A stretch of DNA of 64,000 nucleotides from Pseudonocardia sp. T1-2H. Its GTDB lineage: Bacteria > Actinomycetota > Actinomycetes > Mycobacteriales > Pseudonocardiaceae. The notes under the pieces were generated by a model that was given only the letters and a program-made list of their open reading frames with translations, was not told the origin of the DNA and searched no databases. The stretch covers positions 1,984,001-2,048,000 of the forward strand of contig NZ_JBBPCL010000001.1 in assembly GCF_038039215.1 (NCBI RefSeq). Reading direction: 5' to 3'. Below, in pieces: positions 18,150-26,786 of the stretch (positions are counted from its first letter, which is position 1; every line of letters starts with the position of its first letter). The translations under genes were made by a program, and so were the position numbers.

Positions 18150-18980
18150 TCAACCGGTCCCGGCCCGCGCTGCCGCGTCGACGACCGCCGGCCCATGGCC
18201 GAGGTCGGGGTCGTTGTGTCGGGCGCCGGGGACCTCGACATAGGGCGCTCCTGCCGCCGCGGCGACCGCGCGGCTGCGGGTCGGCGGCACGATCTCGTCT
18301 GCGCTGCCGGCCACGACGATCACCGGCGCGGACACCGAGCCGACGGTGTCCTCGATCGGGAAGCGGTCCCGCAGTAGGGCTCGCACCGGCAGATACGGAT
18401 AGTGGGTTGCGGCGACGTCGGCGAGGGAGGTGAACGGGCTGCGCAGCACCAGGGCGCCCACCGGCCGTTCGAGGGCGAGCCGGGTCGCGACAGCGGCGCC
18501 GAGGCTCTCCCCGAGCAGCACCAGCCTCCGCGGGTCCACGCCCCGCTCGGCGGTGAGGTGGTGGTGGGCCGCGCGGGCGTCGGCGGCCAGCCCCTCCTCC
18601 GTCGGCGTACCGGGGTTGCCGCCGTAGCCCCGGTAGTCGAGGAGGAGCACGTCGAGGCCTGCGGCGGTGAGGGCGCGCGCGAGTGGGACCCGCGCGGCCC
18701 GGTTGCCCGCGTTGCCGGGCAGCACCAACACCGTGGCGCCGGTCGCGGGTGCGGAGGCGGGGGCGGGGGCGTGCCACGCTGTCAGGTCGAGCCCGTCCTC
18801 GGTGTGCAGGAGCACGGCGGATCCGCCGGGGAACACCTGTGCCGATGCGGCCGCGGGCGGCCCTGAGGGCAGGTAGACCAGCCGCCGCTGGAAGGTCCAG
18901 GCCAGGGTGAGGAGCAGGACGGCGAGCAGGGTCAGCCCGGCGAGGACGCGCACGGCGGTGGACACCCGGGCAGTCTGCAA
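18150..18980 (-). CDS. Membrane-anchored alpha/beta hydrolase
   Basis: The protein starts with a hydrophobic segment (about residues 11-28, VLAGLTLLAVLLLTLAWTF) followed by RR, a likely signal anchor. Then comes an alpha/beta-hydrolase fold with the oxyanion region LVLPGNAGNRA, DYRGYGGNPG, nucleophile elbow GESLGAA (Ser), an Asp in GSADEIVPP and a His in PGARHND. It resembles the BEM46/ABHD13-like group of extracytoplasmic serine hydrolases. The start is uncertain: TTG 18980 or GTG 18965, neither with a clear ribosome site. It lies between the GntR gene and the divergent larE; no link to either is evident. Confidence 0.75.
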   Translation of the reverse strand: MQTARVSTAVRVLAGLTLLAVLLLTLAWTFQRRLVYLPSGPPAAASAQVFPGGSAVLLHTEDGLDLTAWHAPAPASAPATGATVLVLPGNAGNRAARVPLARALTAAGLDVLLLDYRGYGGNPGTPTEEGLAADARAAHHHLTAERGVDPRRLVLLGESLGAAVATRLALERPVGALVLRSPFTSLADVAATHYPYLPVRALLRDRFPIEDTVGSVSAPVIVVAGSADEIVPPTRSRAVAAAAGAPYVEVPGARHNDPDLGHGPAVVDAAARAGTG

Positions 18981-19132
18981 CCCCCCCGGGCCCGCAACAA
19001 CGAGCGTGGCGGGTGAGGCCTCCCCGCGTGGATGCGCGGGGACGATCGCGGCCCACCCGGGACTGGCCGGTGGGTACGAGATACTCCGTCCGCCGCGAAT
19101 TCACTATGGTGAACGCCGATCGAGGGAGTGGC

Positions 19133-19989
19133 ATGCCGGACAACGAACGTCCTGTGGACCTGCTGGTGAACGCCCTGCGCGCCCGGATCGCCCAGGAGAA
19201 CCAGGTGATCGTCGCTTTCTCGGGCGGAGCGGACTCGGCCCTGCTGGCGGCGGTCGCGGGCGAGGTCCTCGGCGAACGGGCGGTGGCGGTCACCGCGGTC
19301 TCGGCGAGCCTGCCGGTCGCCGAGCGGGCTGCGGCGCGCGCGTTCGCCCGGCAGCGGGGGCTCGCGCACGTCGAGGTCTGCACGGACGAACTGGACCGGC
19401 CGGACTACGTCGCGAACCGCGGGGATCGCTGCTTCCACTGCAAGAGTGCGCTGTTCGACGCGCTGGCCCCGATGGTCGCGCTCTCCGGGGCCGTCGTCGC
19501 CCTCGGCACGAACACCGACGACCTCGGTGACCACCGCCCCGGGCAGCAGGCGGCGGCGGAGCGGGGCGCGATCATGCCCATGGTCGACGTGGGGCTGAGC
19601 AAGGCCGACGTCCGGCGGATCAGCGCCGCGCTCGGCCTCGTCACGTCGGACAAGCCGGCCGCGGCCTGCCTGTCCTCCCGGATCGCCTACGGGGACCCGG
19701 TGACCCGGGAAGCGTTGGCGCGCATCGAATCCGCCGAGGCGGCGCTGCACCGGCTGGGCTTCCCGGTGTGCCGGGTGCGCGCGCACGCGGCGGGCACCGT
19801 GGCCCGGGTCGAACTGCCGGTGGAGGACCTCGCCCGCGCGACGGCGCTCGGAGCCGAGATCGACGGCGCGGTCCGCGGCGCGGGGTTCGACTTCTGCGCG
19901 CTGGACCTGCAGGGCTTCCGGAGCGGCCGGATGAACGTGCTGCTCGGCCTGCCCCCGTCCCCGGGGCACCCGTCCCCGCAGCGAGGTGA
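19133..19989 (+). CDS. larE: LarE, ATP-dependent sulfur transferase for the nickel-pincer cofactor (frameshift near 19954)
   Basis: LarE adenylylates the carboxylated nicotinate nucleotide made by LarB and inserts sulfur twice. The protein has the PP-loop AFSGGADSALLAAVAG (about residues 25-40), the Cys pair RCFHCKSALFDAL, and AACLSSRIAYGDPVT, whose Cys is where I would expect the sacrificial cysteine of known LarE. The start at ATG 19133 follows GAGGGAGTGGC. As read, the frame passes the natural end and runs on in frame into larC, which is an artefact. Adding one C to the run 19952-19956 gives a stop at 19989, 285 residues and the expected GTGA overlap with larB. Confidence 0.87.
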
Positions 19990-20675
19990 CCGGCACGGAC
20001 GGGACGGGTCCGGGGTTCGACGATCTCGGGTACGCCCGGCCCGACGTCGGCCGCGAGGAGCGGCTCGGCGTCCCCGAGGTCGTCTACGGACCGGGCAAGA
20101 CGGTCGAACACGTGGTGGGCGTCGTCCGAAGCCTGCTGGCTGCCAACACCGGTCCGGTCCTCGTCACCAGGATCGAGCCCGGCGACGCGGCGGCCGTCGC
20201 AGCGCAGATCCCCGACGGGCGGTACGACGCGGAGGCTCGGCTGCTGATCTGGCGGCCCGCACCGACGGGGACGTTCCGCCTCGTCGTCGTCACCGCCGGC
20301 ACTTCCGACGCACCGGTGGCCGCCGAGGCCGGCGCCGTGGCGTCGGCACTGGGGCTGATCGTCCACCGGATCTCCGACGTCGGGGTCGCCGGCCTGCACC
20401 GATTGCTCGCGGTCCGACCCGAGCTGGCGGCCGCGGACGCGTTGATCTGCGTCGCCGGGATGGAGGGCGCGCTGCCCAGCGTGGTCGCGGGCCTCGTCGC
20501 CTGCCCGGTGATCGCGGTGCCCACATCGGTCGGGTACGGCGCCAGCTTCGAGGGGGTCACCCCGCTTCTGACCATGCTCTCGTCGTGCTCGGCCGGGATC
20601 ACCGTCGTGAACATCGACTCCGGCTTCGGGGCGGCGATGGCGGCGCGGCGGATCGCCGGGACGGCCGCTCGATGA
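19986..20675 (+). CDS. larB: LarB, nicotinate adenine dinucleotide carboxylase/hydrolase
   Basis: LarB carboxylates the pyridinium ring of nicotinate adenine dinucleotide and releases AMP, the first step of nickel-pincer nucleotide synthesis. The 229-residue product shows an N-terminal region with REERLGVPEVVYGPGKT (about residues 22-38) and a PurE-like core: VVVTAGTSDAPVAAEA, GVAGLHRLL, VAGMEGALPSVVAGLV and AVPTSVGYGASF. Its start overlaps larE by GTGA and its stop overlaps larC by ATGA, a tight three-gene operon. Confidence 0.93.
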   Translation: MTGTDGTGPGFDDLGYARPDVGREERLGVPEVVYGPGKTVEHVVGVVRSLLAANTGPVLVTRIEPGDAAAVAAQIPDGRYDAEARLLIWRPAPTGTFRLVVVTAGTSDAPVAAEAGAVASALGLIVHRISDVGVAGLHRLLAVRPELAAADALICVAGMEGALPSVVAGLVACPVIAVPTSVGYGASFEGVTPLLTMLSSCSAGITVVNIDSGFGAAMAARRIAGTAAR

Positions 20676-21859
20676 TCCTGTGGCTCAACCCCTTCAGCGG
20701 GATCTCCGGGGACATGTTCCTCGGTGCCCTGCTCGATCTCGGGGCGCCGGTCGACGAGGTGCGCGAGGCGGTCGCCGCCACCGGGCTCACGGGCTGGCAG
20801 CTCGATGTCGAGCAGGTCTCCCGCGGCGCGCTGACCGCCGCGCGGGCACGGGTCCGCGTCACGGACACGGCCACGGAACGCTCCGCGGCGGCGCTGCTGG
20901 AGATGGTCGGACGCGCCCGGCCCACACCCGTCGCGGCGTTGGCCACCCGGGCCGTCCGCGCGATCGCCGACGTCGAGGGACGGCTGCACGGCGTCCCGGT
21001 GGCGGACGTCCACCTGCACGAGATCGGCGGCACGGACACCGTGGTGGACACGGTCGGGGTGGCCGCGGCGCTGCACCTGCTCGGTGTCCGGGAGGTGCAC
21101 TGCGGGCCGCTGGCGATCGGCGCGGGGACGATCTCCGGGAGCCACGGTGTCCTCCCGCTGCCGGCCCCCGCCACGGCGGCGCTGCTGGCCGCGGCCGAGG
21201 CGCCGATCGAGCCGAGCGACGCGGCAGGGGAGACGGTCACGCCGACGGGGGCGGCGCTGCTGCTCGCCGCCGGGGCACGGTTCGGCCCCGTCCCGGCCAT
21301 GACGCTCGGCGGGGTCGGGTACGGCGCAGGCGGCCGGGACGTCCCCGGACGGCCGAACGTACTGCAGGCCCTGCTCGGCCGCGGCGCGGAGGCAGGGACC
21401 GCCGCGCCGATGGTCCTGCTCGAGACCAACGTGGACGACGTCACCGGCGAGACCCTGGGCCACCTGCTGGACGGCTTGCTGGCTGCCGGGGCCGCGGACG
21501 CCTGGATCACCCCGATCGTGATGAAGAAGTCCCGGCCCGCGCACACGGTGCACGTCCTCGTGGCGCCCGACCGGGTGGTCGAGAGTGAGCGGCTGGTGCT
21601 GGCCGAGACCGGCAGCCTCGGGATGCGTCGCAGTCCGGTCGACCGGCTCGCACTGCCCCGGAGGACGTCCACGGTGGAGGTCGACGGGCACCCGATCCGG
21701 ATGAAATGGGGGCCGTGGGGCGGCAAACCCGAGCACGACGACGTGGCGGCCGCAGCCCGCGCGCTGGGGGTCCCGCTGCGGGAGATGGCCGAGCGCGCCC
21801 GGCGTGCCGCCGGTTCAGTGACTCCGAGCCCCGACGACGATCTCGATCTCCGGCGGTGA
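20672..21859 (+). CDS. larC: LarC, nickel insertase of the pincer cofactor
   Basis: LarC is a CTP-dependent cyclometallase that places Ni into the pincer nucleotide. The 395-residue protein opens with NPFSGISGDMFLGALLDLG, then has VHLHEIGGTDTVVDTVGVA, SHGVLPLPAPATAALL, ETVTPTGAALL and ETNVDDVTGETLGHLLDGLL, and a C-terminal domain with HPIRMKWGPWGGKPEHDD. In Lactiplantibacillus larC is split and made by programmed frameshifting; here it is one continuous frame. The last 45 bp overlap the convergent OsmC gene. A decayed copy of the C-terminal segment lies at 588-668. Confidence 0.93.
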   Translation: MILWLNPFSGISGDMFLGALLDLGAPVDEVREAVAATGLTGWQLDVEQVSRGALTAARARVRVTDTATERSAAALLEMVGRARPTPVAALATRAVRAIADVEGRLHGVPVADVHLHEIGGTDTVVDTVGVAAALHLLGVREVHCGPLAIGAGTISGSHGVLPLPAPATAALLAAAEAPIEPSDAAGETVTPTGAALLLAAGARFGPVPAMTLGGVGYGAGGRDVPGRPNVLQALLGRGAEAGTAAPMVLLETNVDDVTGETLGHLLDGLLAAGAADAWITPIVMKKSRPAHTVHVLVAPDRVVESERLVLAETGSLGMRRSPVDRLALPRRTSTVEVDGHPIRMKWGPWGGKPEHDDVAAAARALGVPLREMAERARRAAGSVTPSPDDDLDLRR

Positions 21860-22225
21860 CGCGAGCGTTCGGGTGACGTAGCAGACCCGTTGCGCCGCGG
21901 TGATCAGCTCGGTCAGCGCCTCGTCCCGGGGCTCCGCCGCGTGCACGGTGATCCGGAAGGCGTCGAACCGTGGGCCGTCGTAGTGTCCGGTGACGTCCAC
22001 CTCGAGGCCGGTCAGCGTCACGTCGCGCTTGCGTGCGGTGTAGGCCAGCGCGAGTGTGAAGCACGACGCGATCGCCGCCAGCAGCAGTTCCGTGGGCTGT
22101 GGTCCGGTCCCGCCGCCGCCCGCGGACGCCGGCTCGTCCGCCTCGATCTCGAAGCCGCCCGCCGACACGACGGCGCGGAGCCCGCCCTCCCATCGGGCCT
22201 GCACGCTGTTCTCCGTCGATCCCAT
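21815..22225 (-). CDS. OsmC/Ohr-family thiol peroxidase-like protein
   Basis: The 136-residue protein has the OsmC fold signature: TGPQPTELLLAAIASCFTLAL, containing the first reactive Cys, and the second Cys in AAQRVCYVTRTLASPPEIEI. Such proteins reduce organic hydroperoxides through a Cys pair. GGGAG precedes ATG 22225. It is convergent with larC, overlapping its 3' end. It may protect thiol chemistry encoded nearby, but that is only suggested by position. Confidence 0.85.
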   Translation of the reverse strand: MGSTENSVQARWEGGLRAVVSAGGFEIEADEPASAGGGGTGPQPTELLLAAIASCFTLALAYTARKRDVTLTGLEVDVTGHYDGPRFDAFRITVHAAEPRDEALTELITAAQRVCYVTRTLASPPEIEIVVGARSH

Positions 22226-22323
22226 ACCGTTCTCCCTGCTGGTTCATCCGGTGCAACGGCTGTGCAACCGGGAGGCGCAATAGTGCGCTGAATCACCTGT
22301 CCGCCTGTTCGAGGGAGCTGTCA

Positions 22324-22674
22324 ATGACGACCATGGCCCCGCCCCCGCTGCACCTGCTGACCTGCCGTGACACCTGCCCGTCCGCCTCGGTGTCCGCGGA
22401 GCACCACCGTCGGCTGCTCACCGTGGACACCGACCCGGACGAGATGCTCGCCCTGATCGAGCTCGCCGTGACCTGGCACGAACTGGACTACTCCGGGATC
22501 CCGGTCGTCGGGCCGGCGGAGTGGCTGACCTTTGCCGAGCGCCACGTGTGGAGCCGCCCCGAGCGCGCCGAGATGGTGTTCGGCCTCGCCGTCGACATCG
22601 TCGGTCGTGGTGCGGCCGGCCCGCCGCCGGCGCGGCGAGGGGCGAGCGCGATCGCCGAGTTCGGCCGTCGGTGA
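22324..22674 (+). CDS. Small protein of unknown function
   Basis: A 116-residue soluble protein with GAGGGAGCTGTCA before ATG 22324. The N-terminus has PPLHLLTCRDTCPSASVSAE with two Cys four residues apart, then an acidic helix region (DPDEMLALIELAVTWHELD) and FAERHVWSRPERAEMVF. I do not recognise a family. It lies directly upstream of the comA promoter on the same strand, so it could be associated with the coenzyme M genes, but its own promoter is separate. Confidence 0.6.
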   Translation: MTTMAPPPLHLLTCRDTCPSASVSAEHHRRLLTVDTDPDEMLALIELAVTWHELDYSGIPVVGPAEWLTFAERHVWSRPERAEMVFGLAVDIVGRGAAGPPPARRGASAIAEFGRR

Positions 22675-22684
22675 CACCCTCACG

Positions 22685-22715
22685 TTTCCGATAGTAGAGG
22701 GATATCTACTTTACG
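22685..22715. promoter_or_regulatory. Operator/promoter of the coenzyme M operon (shared motif site 1)
   Basis: TTTCCGATAGTA matches the motif TATC(C/G)GATAGTA found at four other promoters in 28.9-43.2 kb. It overlaps an inverted repeat AGTAGA-N6-TCTACT (22693-22710). TTTCCG and TACTTT, 16 bp apart, could be the -35 and -10 boxes, so a bound regulator would block the promoter. The comA start is 15 bp downstream. Confidence 0.65.
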
Positions 22716-22730
22716 ATCTAGGGTGGTGCC

Positions 22731-23510
22731 GTGCCGGAACCCGACTTCCTCGATCTGCCGCACCGCAGGGCCAAGCCCCGGGCGGTGGGGCTGACCCATG
22801 TGATCGATCCGGGCGCCGGGCCCGCGGTCGTCACGGACCTGCTGGACTCCGCGGCGGCGCACATCGACATCTGGAAGATCGGGTGGGGCACGGCCTACGT
22901 CGACGCCACGCTCGCCACCAAGCTCGCGCTCGTCACCGGTCACGAGATCGCCGTCTGCCTCGGGGGCACCCTGCTCGAGATCGCGTGGGCCCAGGGCCGG
23001 GCCGAGGACTGCCTGGCCTGGGCCCGCGACTCGGGGTTCGACCGGGTCGAGGTGTCCCGCGGCACCGTCGCGATGACGCCGCAGGAGAAGCGCGAGCTGA
23101 TCCGGCGGGCCGCCCGGGACTTCACGGTCCTCGCCGAGGTCGGCGAGAAGGCGCCGGGGGAGCAGAACGCGGCCCGGTACTGGCCCGGCGAATGCCTCGC
23201 GGACCTCGACGCGGGTGCTTCGCTCGTCGTCACGGAGGGGCGGCAGAGCGGCACCGTCGGGACGTTCGACCACACCGGGCGCGTCCGTGCGGACGTCGTC
23301 GAGGCGGTGGTCGCGGCCGTCGGTGTGGAGCGCGTGGTCTTCGAGGCGCCGAAGGCGAGCCAGCAGGCCTGGTTCATCCGCCGGTTCGGTCCGGAGGTCA
23401 ACCTCGGCAACGTCGCGCTGTCCGACGTGCTGTCGGTGGAGACGCTTCGGCTCGGCCTCCGCTCGGACACCGCGGTGGCGACGCGGCGGGACACGGCCGA
23501 GACGGCGTGA
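22731..23510 (+). CDS. comA: Phosphosulfolactate synthase (ComA/XcbB-like), first step of coenzyme M synthesis
   Basis: ComA adds sulfite to phosphoenolpyruvate to form phosphosulfolactate. The 259-residue TIM-barrel protein carries the family landmarks DIWKIGWGTAYVD (about residue 45), LGGTLLEIAWAQG, FDRVEVSRGTVAM, EVGEKAPGEQ, VTEGRQSGTVG, VFEAPKASQQAWFI and GPEVNLGNVALSD. The start is GTG 22731 with AGGGTGG upstream. It heads a five-gene operon with overlapping genes; two aspartase-superfamily lyases and a PLP enzyme follow, the set known as XcbB-C-D-E in Xanthobacter autotrophicus Py2. This context favours coenzyme M over sulfolactate for spores. Confidence 0.88.
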   Translation: MPEPDFLDLPHRRAKPRAVGLTHVIDPGAGPAVVTDLLDSAAAHIDIWKIGWGTAYVDATLATKLALVTGHEIAVCLGGTLLEIAWAQGRAEDCLAWARDSGFDRVEVSRGTVAMTPQEKRELIRRAARDFTVLAEVGEKAPGEQNAARYWPGECLADLDAGASLVVTEGRQSGTVGTFDHTGRVRADVVEAVVAAVGVERVVFEAPKASQQAWFIRRFGPEVNLGNVALSDVLSVETLRLGLRSDTAVATRRDTAETA

Positions 23511-24436
23511 TGAGGTCCGGACCCAACCTCGTCCCGAACCGGTACCGCGGCGTCTCCGTCGCGACGGTCCCCGCCGACGTCCCGCTGGACGAGGAGGGTC
23601 TGCGCGGGTACCTGCTCGGCCGCGACGCCTACCGGCGCACCCGGTTCGTCGTCTGCCGCCGGGACCCCGCCGTCCCGGGCCCGACCGCATTGGTACACGT
23701 CAGCCGCGCGTCGGACACGGAGCTGTTCTCGCCGGTCGTCGGCGTCGAGCTGCTGGCCGGGCCCGAGCGGTGCACCTATGTGGTCGAACCCGAGGCGGAC
23801 ACGGGCATCCCGTCCGTGCTCGCCGCGGTCGCCCGGGACCGGGCCCCGGCCTCCTTCGCGGTGGTCGTCCAGGGTCGGTACGAGCACGTCAACTTCATCG
23901 TGGACCCGCAGCCGTTGCGCCTCGTCGTCCGCGAGGTGGTGCCGCCCGAGCCGGCCAAGCTGGCGGACCAGGTCCGCCGGATCATCGCCGTCACAGAGAC
24001 CCTGCCGCCGATCGAGGTGGTGCCGGAGCTGACCCGCCTCGCGGACCTGGCCGAGCTGTCCGGGAACCCGCCGGGGGCGCACTACCTGCTGCCGTGCCGG
24101 GGCGCCGGGGGAGAGGTGCCGGGGTCCCCGGTGTCCTACCTGGACGAACACCCCGAGCGTGCGGACTGGACGCTGCTGGGCTGCGAGCGGTCGCGGATGA
24201 TCCATCACTGGTTCTACGGCGAGGACCCGCCGCGCGTGGACTTCTGCCCCAAAGAGGCGGTGCTCGCCGGCGGCCGGCCGGCCGACCTCACCCTCACCAA
24301 GTGCTGCCTGCAGGAGGAGCACGTGGACGCCGGCGACGGCTGGGTGTGCGTGCCGTGGGGCTCGTCGCTCGACCACATCCGCGAGGCGCTCGCCCGGCTG
24401 GTCGCGCAGGAGGAGCCCGCGTGGCAACCCGTCTGA
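23510..24436 (+). CDS. Conserved-looking Cys-rich protein of unknown function in the coenzyme M operon
   Basis: A 308-residue soluble protein I cannot assign. ATG 23510 overlaps the comA stop (TGATG). It has three apparent parts: a variable N-terminal region, a middle segment ending FAVVVQGRYEHVNFIVDPQP, and a C-terminal part with clustered Cys and His: LLPCRGAGG, GCERSRMIHHWFYG, DFCPKEAV, LTKCCLQEEH and GWVCVPWGS. The last group could bind a metal or iron-sulfur cluster, or carry sulfur. Its place between comA and the lyases makes it a candidate for the thiolation or reduction steps, or for a CoM-using enzyme. No motif proves any of these. Confidence 0.75.
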   Translation: MRSGPNLVPNRYRGVSVATVPADVPLDEEGLRGYLLGRDAYRRTRFVVCRRDPAVPGPTALVHVSRASDTELFSPVVGVELLAGPERCTYVVEPEADTGIPSVLAAVARDRAPASFAVVVQGRYEHVNFIVDPQPLRLVVREVVPPEPAKLADQVRRIIAVTETLPPIEVVPELTRLADLAELSGNPPGAHYLLPCRGAGGEVPGSPVSYLDEHPERADWTLLGCERSRMIHHWFYGEDPPRVDFCPKEAVLAGGRPADLTLTKCCLQEEHVDAGDGWVCVPWGSSLDHIREALARLVAQEEPAWQPV

Positions 24437-25779
24437 GCTCCTCCGGCCTCTACTCCCACCTGTGGGGGACCGCCGAGTCCGCCGCGCTCTTCGACGAGCG
24501 CGCCATGATCCAGTCCTGGCTCGACGTCCTGGCGGCCCTCGCCCGGGCGCAGGCCGCACTCGGCATCGTGCCCGCCGGGTCGGCGGACGCCGTCACCGCC
24601 GGTGCCCGCGTCGAGGCCCTCGACCTGGACTACGTGGCCGAGCAGACCCGGATCACCTCGCACTCCACCCTCGGCCTGATCCGGGGGCTGCTCCGGGTGC
24701 TGCCGGAGGAGGTGCGCGAGCACGTCTACGTGGGCGCCACCGTGCAGGACGTGACGGACACCTGGTTCGGCCTCGTGATGCGCGACGTCGGCCGGATCGT
24801 GTGGCGGGACCTGCGGGCCTGCGAGGCGCGGCTGCTGGAGCTCGCCGCCGAGCACCGCGGCACGGTGATGGCCGGCCGCACGCACGGCCAGCCCGGCGCG
24901 CCGATCACCTTCGGGTTCAAGGTCGCAAGCTGGGCGGACGAGGTGCGCCGCCACCTCGACCGGCTCCGCGACGGCCGGGAACGCTGGGTCGTCGGCCAGC
25001 TCGGGGGCGCGGTCGGCGCGCTGGCGTTCTTCGGTGCCGACGGTCCCGAGCTGCGCCGCCGGTTCTGTGCCGAGGTGGGGCTCGCGGACCCCGGCATCTC
25101 CTGGCTCACCTCGCGGGACCGGATCGCGGAGTTCGGAACGGTACTGGCGATGGTCTGCGGCACCCTGGCCCGGATCGGCACGGAGGTCTACGAACTCGCG
25201 CGACCCGAGATCGGCGAGCTCGCGGAGGCCGCCCCGCCCGGCGCGGTCAGCAGCATCACCATGCCGCACAAGCGGAACCCGGAGGGCAGCGAGCACCTGG
25301 ACACCCTCGCCAGGCTGGCCCGCTCGTCGTCGGCGGTACTGGTCGAGGGCATGGTCGCCGGGCACGAGCGCGACGGGCGGGCCTGGAAGGCCGAGTGGAT
25401 CGCGCTGCCCGAGGTCTGCCAGCTCACGCTGGTCGCGCTGCAGCTCGGCCGCGGCCTGCTCGACGGGCTGGAGGTCCGGCCCGAGGCGATGGCCCGCACG
25501 GTCGACCGGTTCGGTCCGGCCCTGGCCTCGGAGCGCGTGCTGGCGGGGCTCGCCGCGCGGATCGGCAAGCACCGTGCCCAGCAGGCCCTGCACGAGATCC
25601 TCCGGGACGAGGGTTCGCCGGACCTGGCCGAGGCGCTGGCGGCGCGCGGGCTGGCCACCGTCGAGGACGTGCGGCGGTGGGGAACCGGCGCCGCGGTGGA
25701 CGCGGCGGCCGGGATGGTGGACACCGTGTTGGCGCGGGCGCACGCCGCCCGCGCCGCGGAGTCCGAGGTGTGGGCATGA
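24421..25779 (+). CDS. Aspartase/fumarase-superfamily lyase, XcbC/XcbD-like (coenzyme M pathway)
   Basis: A 452-residue member of the adenylosuccinate lyase/carboxymuconate cycloisomerase branch. It has TSHSTLGLIRGL, VGATVQDVTDTW, MAGRTHGQPGAPITFG and the flexible catalytic Ser loop SSITMPHKRNPEGSEH (about residues 280-295). In Xanthobacter, XcbC1 of this superfamily eliminates phosphate from phosphosulfolactate to give sulfoacrylate, and XcbD1 acts next, assigned to decarboxylation. Which of the two lyases here plays which role cannot be decided. GTG 24421 overlaps the preceding gene by 16 bp, and the stop overlaps the PLP gene by ATGA. Confidence 0.8.
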   Translation: MATRLSSSGLYSHLWGTAESAALFDERAMIQSWLDVLAALARAQAALGIVPAGSADAVTAGARVEALDLDYVAEQTRITSHSTLGLIRGLLRVLPEEVREHVYVGATVQDVTDTWFGLVMRDVGRIVWRDLRACEARLLELAAEHRGTVMAGRTHGQPGAPITFGFKVASWADEVRRHLDRLRDGRERWVVGQLGGAVGALAFFGADGPELRRRFCAEVGLADPGISWLTSRDRIAEFGTVLAMVCGTLARIGTEVYELARPEIGELAEAAPPGAVSSITMPHKRNPEGSEHLDTLARLARSSSAVLVEGMVAGHERDGRAWKAEWIALPEVCQLTLVALQLGRGLLDGLEVRPEAMARTVDRFGPALASERVLAGLAARIGKHRAQQALHEILRDEGSPDLAEALAARGLATVEDVRRWGTGAAVDAAAGMVDTVLARAHAARAAESEVWA

Positions 25780-26786
25780 CGGATCTGCCTCGATTCCCCC
25801 TGGCCGTCCTCCCGACACCGTTGGTAGGCGCACCGCGGCTGGAGCGTGCCCTGGGCTGTGGTCCGCTGCTGGTCAAGCGGGACGACCTGATCGGCTTCGG
25901 TGCGGCGGGGAACAAGACCCGCCCGCTCGAGTACCTGCTGGGCGCGGCGCGCGCGCAGGGCGCGGACGTCCTGGTCACCGGCGGGGGCCCCGGCTCGAAC
26001 TTCTGTCCCGCCGCCGCGCTCGCGGCGCGGGCCGCCGGGCTCGACTGCGAGCTGGTGGTGTGGGGAGATCCGGCCGGTGCGCCGAACCTGGCCCTCGCCG
26101 TCGCGGCGGGGGCCACGCTGCGCCCGACCGGCGGGACGGACCGCGCGGCCGTCGACGAGCTGGTGGCGAAGCGTGCCGCCGCGCTGGCCGGGGAGGGCCG
26201 GCAGCCGTACGCGGTGCCCCGGGGCGGCTCGACGGACCTCGGCGCCGTCGGGTTCGCGAGGGCCGCCGCGGAACTCGCCGAGCAGCTCCGTGCGCTGGCC
26301 GCCCGGCCGGCGGCGATCGTTCTCCCCGTCGGCTCCGGCGGCAGCGTCGCCGGGCTGCTCGCCGGGCTCGCGCCGGTGTTGCCGGAGGTACCCGTCGTGG
26401 GGGTCTCGGTGAGCCGCCCCCTCGGCGAGGTGGGCCGCCACGTCCTCGACCTCGCCGGGGGCTGCGCGCGGCTGCTCGGTGGCCCGGCACCGCGGCCGGG
26501 GCAGCTCCGGCTGGTCGACGGCCGGGGTGCGGGCTTCGGCACGGCCTCGCCACAGGAGCGGGACCGGGCCCGGCTCGCGCTGCACACCGAGGGCTACCTG
26601 CTCGACACGACCTACGGCGCGGAGGCGTTCGCGGTGGCGGCCGACCTCGCGCTCGAGCGCCCCGACGGGCCGGTCGTGTGGTGGCACACCGGCGGCCAGA
26701 TCCCGGCCGCGGCCTCGCTGCTCGCCACCTCGCTCACGGCCGGGCCGATCGCGGCCGGGGCCCCCACAGGAGAGGAAGGTCCATGA
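25776..26786 (+). CDS. PLP-dependent D-cysteine desulfhydrase-like enzyme, XcbE-like
   Basis: The 336-residue protein belongs to the ACC deaminase/D-cysteine desulfhydrase group of fold-type II PLP enzymes. It shows LVKRDDLIGFGAAGNKTRPL with the PLP lysine in GNK (about residue 46), GGGPGSNFC, the phosphate-binding LPVGSGGSVAGLLAGL, and VVWWHTGGQIPAAA at the C-terminus. In the bacterial coenzyme M pathway XcbE1 of this family performs the thiolation step. Overlaps of 4 bp on both sides show coupling with the two lyase genes. An ordinary amino-acid desulfhydrase is possible but the operon argues against it. Confidence 0.8.
   Translation: MTDLPRFPLAVLPTPLVGAPRLERALGCGPLLVKRDDLIGFGAAGNKTRPLEYLLGAARAQGADVLVTGGGPGSNFCPAAALAARAAGLDCELVVWGDPAGAPNLALAVAAGATLRPTGGTDRAAVDELVAKRAAALAGEGRQPYAVPRGGSTDLGAVGFARAAAELAEQLRALAARPAAIVLPVGSGGSVAGLLAGLAPVLPEVPVVGVSVSRPLGEVGRHVLDLAGGCARLLGGPAPRPGQLRLVDGRGAGFGTASPQERDRARLALHTEGYLLDTTYGAEAFAVAADLALERPDGPVVWWHTGGQIPAAASLLATSLTAGPIAAGAPTGEEGP

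Noticed and set aside
19013..21859. One long frame that seems to fuse LarE and LarC
   Set aside because: LarB occupies the middle in another frame with its own start and ATGA/GTGA overlaps. The fusion results from a missing C at 19952-19956; it is not a real fused protein.
20672..21859. Programmed frameshift in larC
   Set aside because: In lactobacilli larC is split in two frames, but here the frame is continuous from start to stop.
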